A program made the translations under genes and the position numbers. This document shows positions 60,829 to 64,000 of a stretch of 64,000 bases of DNA, piece by piece. The DNA is from CBDFKQ01 sp965248855 (GTDB lineage: Bacteria > Bacteroidota > Bacteroidia > Cytophagales > 172606-1), in assembly GCA_965248855.1 (NCBI GenBank), contig CBDFKQ010000014.1:124001-188000 (forward strand), given 5' to 3'. Within the stretch, counting starts at the first letter, position 1; each line of letters begins with the position of its first letter. The notes under the pieces are model-generated. The model ran no database searches, was not told where the DNA came from, and saw only the letters and a list, made by a program, of their open reading frames with translations.

Positions 60829-63800
60829 ATGTATTCGAAACTTCGTACACTTGCCAAAGGTAGAAAGGGCTTTTTAACACTTTTCTCATTATTCACCTTT
60901 TTTGTTAATCTTAATATTTTTGCTCAGGAGCATTGGTCACCTTACTTAATAAATGACGGCGAGGGCGGCCAGGTAATTAATGATATTGCGGTAAGCAAGG
61001 CAGACCCTAATTTTATTATGTTTGGTACCGACGTTGGCGGCCTTTTCCGCTCAACTGATGGAGGTGCGAATTGGATCCCGACAGGTTTGGGCTTAAGTGG
61101 ATTAAACACCCTAACCCTTCAAATCGATCAAAGTAACGCTAATCGCGTATTTATGGTCAGCGGTAGCCCCTTCAATGTTGCCGGTCAGCAAGATGGTATC
61201 TGGATGTCAACAGATAAAGGTATCACCTGGTCACAGGTTCTTCGGGATGATAATAATTCCAAGAACGGAATGTACGATCGCCTGGGTGAGCAATTGGTGA
61301 TTGACGGCTCAAGTTACGATGCCGGCAAAGGTTATTGCACCAGAATGTATTATTCATCTGCAACAGGCACTTTTTATACATCCACAGACGGAGGCAGCAG
61401 TTGGAACACTTCGACTGCTTTAACTGTTAATGCTTATCACCTGTCAATGAACAACTCAACCGGCGATATCTTTGCCTGGTCTACTAATAATGATTTATTG
61501 CGCAGTACAGATAAAGGCTCCAGTTTTCAAAAAATATATACAGGTATCGACTGGCCTGCACACGTAAGAAATGTAGGCAACAAAACATACATGGTTGTAC
61601 ACCATGATAAAGTATATGTTTCTACAGATAATGGAAACAGCTTTACGGCAACAGGCAATAATGGATGGCCTGCAAGCAACAGTAATTCTTATATTGAAAG
61701 ATTTGAGGTTAGCCCGGCTAATAATAACAACATGACACTTTTGGTAGGCGACAGCAGGTATTATTCAAACGATGGTGGAAATAACTGGGGTCTAGGCGAC
61801 TTTTCAAACCTTGGTCATTCTGTTATAGATGGTATTGCAGGAAAAGCAGATCGGGCATTTGCATGGCATGCTACAGACGGGAATATAGGATGGGATACCC
61901 GTCATGACTTTGTAACCAAAACCTTTGACGGAGGAAAAATTTATAAGTGGTCCAATAAAGGTTATACGGGCATATTCCTGGGTCAGAGAAATACATTCCA
62001 CTTCAATTCACAAAACCCCGACTATATAACTTTACCTTCGTGCGATTGGAATGGTGCCACCACCTATGATGCCGGAAAAACGTGGTATGATGTGTCTATA
62101 AATGGAAAATGGTATGGATGGAATTTCTCTGCCTATGCAGTTTCCCCGGGTGTTTGGTTCTTTGCAGAATGTGAAGACAATAACTTCTACAAACCGGTAT
62201 TACGAATTACCCGTGATTATGGCAAAACCTATGAAACACAAAATTTGGGTCAGGGTTGGCTACCATCCACATCAAGTTATCTTGATCCTACCGATGTCAA
62301 TGTATGGTTTTATAATACTTACAGAAGTACAGATGCAGGAAAAACATGGAACGGTACCGATAAGGGAGTTGTTGTTTTGACTCATGATAATAAAACAAAC
62401 GCACTTTATGGTTATTCATATGATACCGGATGGGCTGTATTTAAATCAACCGATAAGGGTGCCACCTTCCAAAAAGTATTTTCAGCAGGCGGTGGAGATT
62501 TAAGAGATATTGCAGTAGACAATGTAAATGGCTTTATATATGCATGTCATGATTTTTATGTAGAAAAATACAACGTATCCACCGGTACATTTGAAACTAT
62601 GGGAGCTTTCCCTAAGGATCAGTATGGCAATGGCCCAACTACAAGAAGCGTAGCAGTGGATCCTGTAGATCCTAAAATAGTATATGTTGCAAATGGCGGC
62701 CATTTTTATGCACCGGATAATTCTATAATGCGTTCAAAAGATGGCGGTGCAACCTGGGAATCGATCACACCGTCTCCCCGAAATAATAATACAAAGTATG
62801 CCACTCCGGGCGGCGGCGGTGCAATAGACGCATTATGGTGTCGTGTTAATCCTAAAACAAGAGAACTTTTAGTAGGTACAAACGATTTTGGTTTCTGGAC
62901 AATAGGCGCGCCGGGCTCAACAATTAATCAACCTCCAACAGTAAGCCTCACAGCACCGGTTGATAAAGCAACTTATCTTTCCGGAGCTGACGTTGCACTT
63001 ACGGCAACCGCTGCAGATGCGGACGGCACAATTGCAAAAGTAGAATTTTATAACGGCACCACACTTTTAGGAACTTCAAACGCTTCACCTTACGGCTTTA
63101 CATGGAAAGCAGTAACGTCAGGAAGTTATCAACTGACAGCAAAAGCATATGATGATAAAGGCGCTTCAACCGTATCTACAATTGTTAACATTACTGTCAG
63201 CGATGCCGCCGTTAATCAGCCTCCAACCGTAAGCCTTACAGCACCGGCCGATAAAGCCACTTATGTTTCGGGAACCGACGTGGCACTTACGGCAACCGCT
63301 GCAGATGCTGACGGCACAATTGCCAAAGTAGAATTTTATAACGGCACCACACTTTTAGGAACTTCAAACGCTTCACCTTACGGCTTTACATGGAAAGCAG
63401 TAACGGCAGGAAATTATCAACTGACAGCAAAAGCATATGATGATAAAGGATCTTCAACCGTATCTACAATCGTTAACATTACTGTCAGCGATGCCGCCGT
63501 TAATCAGCCTCCAACCGTAAGCCTCACGGCACCGGCCGATAAAGCCACTTATGTTTCGGGAACCGACGTGGCACTTACTGCAACCGCTGCAGATGCTGAC
63601 GGCACAATTGCCAAAGTAGAATTTTATAACGGCACCACACTTTTAGGAACTTCAAACGCTTCACCTTACGGCTTTACATGGAAAGCAGTAACGGCAGGAA
63701 ATTATCAACTTACCGCTAAAGCCTATGATGATAAAGGAGCTTCAACCGTATCGACAATTGTTAACATTACTGTCAGCAATGCCGCCGTTAATCAGCCTCC

Positions 63801-64000
63801 AACCGTAAGCCTCACGGCACCGGCCGATAAAGCCACTTATGTTTCGGGAACCGACGTGGCACTTACGGCAACCGCTGCAGATGCTGACGGCACAATTGCC
63901 AAAGTAGAATTTTATAACGGCAGCACACTTTTAGGAACTTCAAACGCTTCACCTTATGGCTTTACATGGAAAGCAGTGACGGCAGGAAATTATCAACTTA
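60829..64000 (+). CDS. Large secreted BNR-repeat (sortilin/xyloglucanase-like) protein with Ig-like repeats, 3' end outside window
   Basis: Open from ATG 60829 to the window edge without a stop (1057 codons visible). Signal peptide ending NLNIFAQ, then a beta-propeller region with repeated S-T-D-x-G-x-x-W/F Asp-box motifs (STDGGANW, STDKGITW, STDGGSSW, STDAGKTW, SKDGGATW), as in GH74-like and Vps10/sortilin folds, up to about residue 690. Four Big_17-type Ig-like repeats of exactly 96 residues follow (starting 62926, 63214, 63502 and 63790). The protein is likely secreted and possibly cell-surface bound, acting on a polysaccharide; a GH74 catalytic Asp pair could not be confirmed. GC content is higher than in its surroundings. 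Confidence 0.8.
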   Translation, partial: MYSKLRTLAKGRKGFLTLFSLFTFFVNLNIFAQEHWSPYLINDGEGGQVINDIAVSKADPNFIMFGTDVGGLFRSTDGGANWIPTGLGLSGLNTLTLQIDQSNANRVFMVSGSPFNVAGQQDGIWMSTDKGITWSQVLRDDNNSKNGMYDRLGEQLVIDGSSYDAGKGYCTRMYYSSATGTFYTSTDGGSSWNTSTALTVNAYHLSMNNSTGDIFAWSTNNDLLRSTDKGSSFQKIYTGIDWPAHVRNVGNKTYMVVHHDKVYVSTDNGNSFTATGNNGWPASNSNSYIERFEVSPANNNNMTLLVGDSRYYSNDGGNNWGLGDFSNLGHSVIDGIAGKADRAFAWHATDGNIGWDTRHDFVTKTFDGGKIYKWSNKGYTGIFLGQRNTFHFNSQNPDYITLPSCDWNGATTYDAGKTWYDVSINGKWYGWNFSAYAVSPGVWFFAECEDNNFYKPVLRITRDYGKTYETQNLGQGWLPSTSSYLDPTDVNVWFYNTYRSTDAGKTWNGTDKGVVVLTHDNKTNALYGYSYDTGWAVFKSTDKGATFQKVFSAGGGDLRDIAVDNVNGFIYACHDFYVEKYNVSTGTFETMGAFPKDQYGNGPTTRSVAVDPVDPKIVYVANGGHFYAPDNSIMRSKDGGATWESITPSPRNNNTKYATPGGGGAIDALWCRVNPKTRELLVGTNDFGFWTIGAPGSTINQPPTVSLTAPVDKATYLSGADVALTATAADADGTIAKVEFYNGTTLLGTSNASPYGFTWKAVTSGSYQLTAKAYDDKGASTVSTIVNITVSDAAVNQPPTVSLTAPADKATYVSGTDVALTATAADADGTIAKVEFYNGTTLLGTSNASPYGFTWKAVTAGNYQLTAKAYDDKGSSTVSTIVNITVSDAAVNQPPTVSLTAPADKATYVSGTDVALTATAADADGTIAKVEFYNGTTLLGTSNASPYGFTWKAVTAGNYQLTAKAYDDKGASTVSTIVNITVSNAAVNQPPTVSLTAPADKATYVSGTDVALTATAADADGTIAKVEFYNGSTLLGTSNASPYGFTWKAVTAGNYQL
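62926..64000 (+). repeat. Tandem 288-bp Ig-like repeats, nearly identical
   Basis: Units begin with AATCA(A/G)CCTCCAAC at 62926, 63214, 63502 and 63790, a constant 288-bp period; the fourth is cut by the window edge. Units 2 to 4 differ at only a few positions, including synonymous ones, pointing to recent duplication or homogenisation. Each unit encodes a (P/A)VDKATYLSG-type Ig-like domain. Confidence 0.9.

Overview
The window is AT-rich DNA from a member of the Bacteroidota, most likely the Chitinophagales/Sphingobacteriales side. This rests on the gliding genes gldD and gldE next to ssb, several TAnnTTTG -7 promoter boxes, the GlmU-family and DUF2911/DUF4105 proteins, type B ribosomal protein L31, and Bacteroidota-type secreted proteins. 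No rRNA, tRNA or CRISPR array was seen.

Layout. 1-15.1 kb is mostly core: an M16 peptidase-like end, a corrinoid adenosyltransferase, an ABC exporter, an Rpn-type nuclease, a UbiA-type prenyltransferase, a three-gene cassette that reads as a toxin-antitoxin-chaperone module (5.3-6.8 kb), a sugar isomerase-like protein, the transglutaminase/alpha-E/ATP-grasp trio, ssb-gldE-gldD and scpA. At 15.8-17.6 kb a small Tat-like protein gene precedes a DACNV-type predicted nucleotide-sensor gene.

17.65-38.05 kb is an accessory island. The 3' end of the DACNV gene, with the intergenic DNA leading to the start codon of the GMC oxidoreductase at 38.05 kb, occurs four times: at both edges and twice inside. 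At each copy it is joined to pieces of a REP-associated tyrosine transposase (RAYT). Between copies lie a redox/stress set (LigT-like, DinB, DUF2911, NmrA, quinone reductase, SDR, HxlR), a second set (Crp, SnoaL, dehydrogenase, AraC, SDR, DUF1772, DoxX, DUF2867, serine hydrolase) and a complete ABC three-component conflict system (34.7-37.6 kb). A second RAYT family with its own REP hairpins is present in four decaying copies. The simplest reading is that the island entered by homologous recombination at the DACNV-GMC junction.

38-46 kb holds the GMC oxidoreductase, a frameshifted MIP channel, a broken coiled-coil gene, and a tandemly repeated pair: a secreted HExxH protein whose 3' end overlaps a small secreted TonB-C-like protein. 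The second copy retains only the HExxH domain, like the orphan modules of polymorphic toxin loci. The segment is flanked by a direct repeat and contains hairpins with conserved loops and changed stems. After a transglutaminase-like TPR protein and an M1 peptidase comes a six-gene nucleotide-sugar block (49-55.9 kb) that would make UDP-Gal, dTDP-4-keto-6-deoxyglucose, UDP-GlcA, UDP-Xyl and UDP-HexNAc/HexNAcA precursors for surface polysaccharide. The last part is core (DUF4105, rsmI, PCD, rpmE2, GlmU-family, DUF2911) and ends inside a large secreted BNR-repeat protein with almost identical 288-bp Ig-like repeats that runs off the window.
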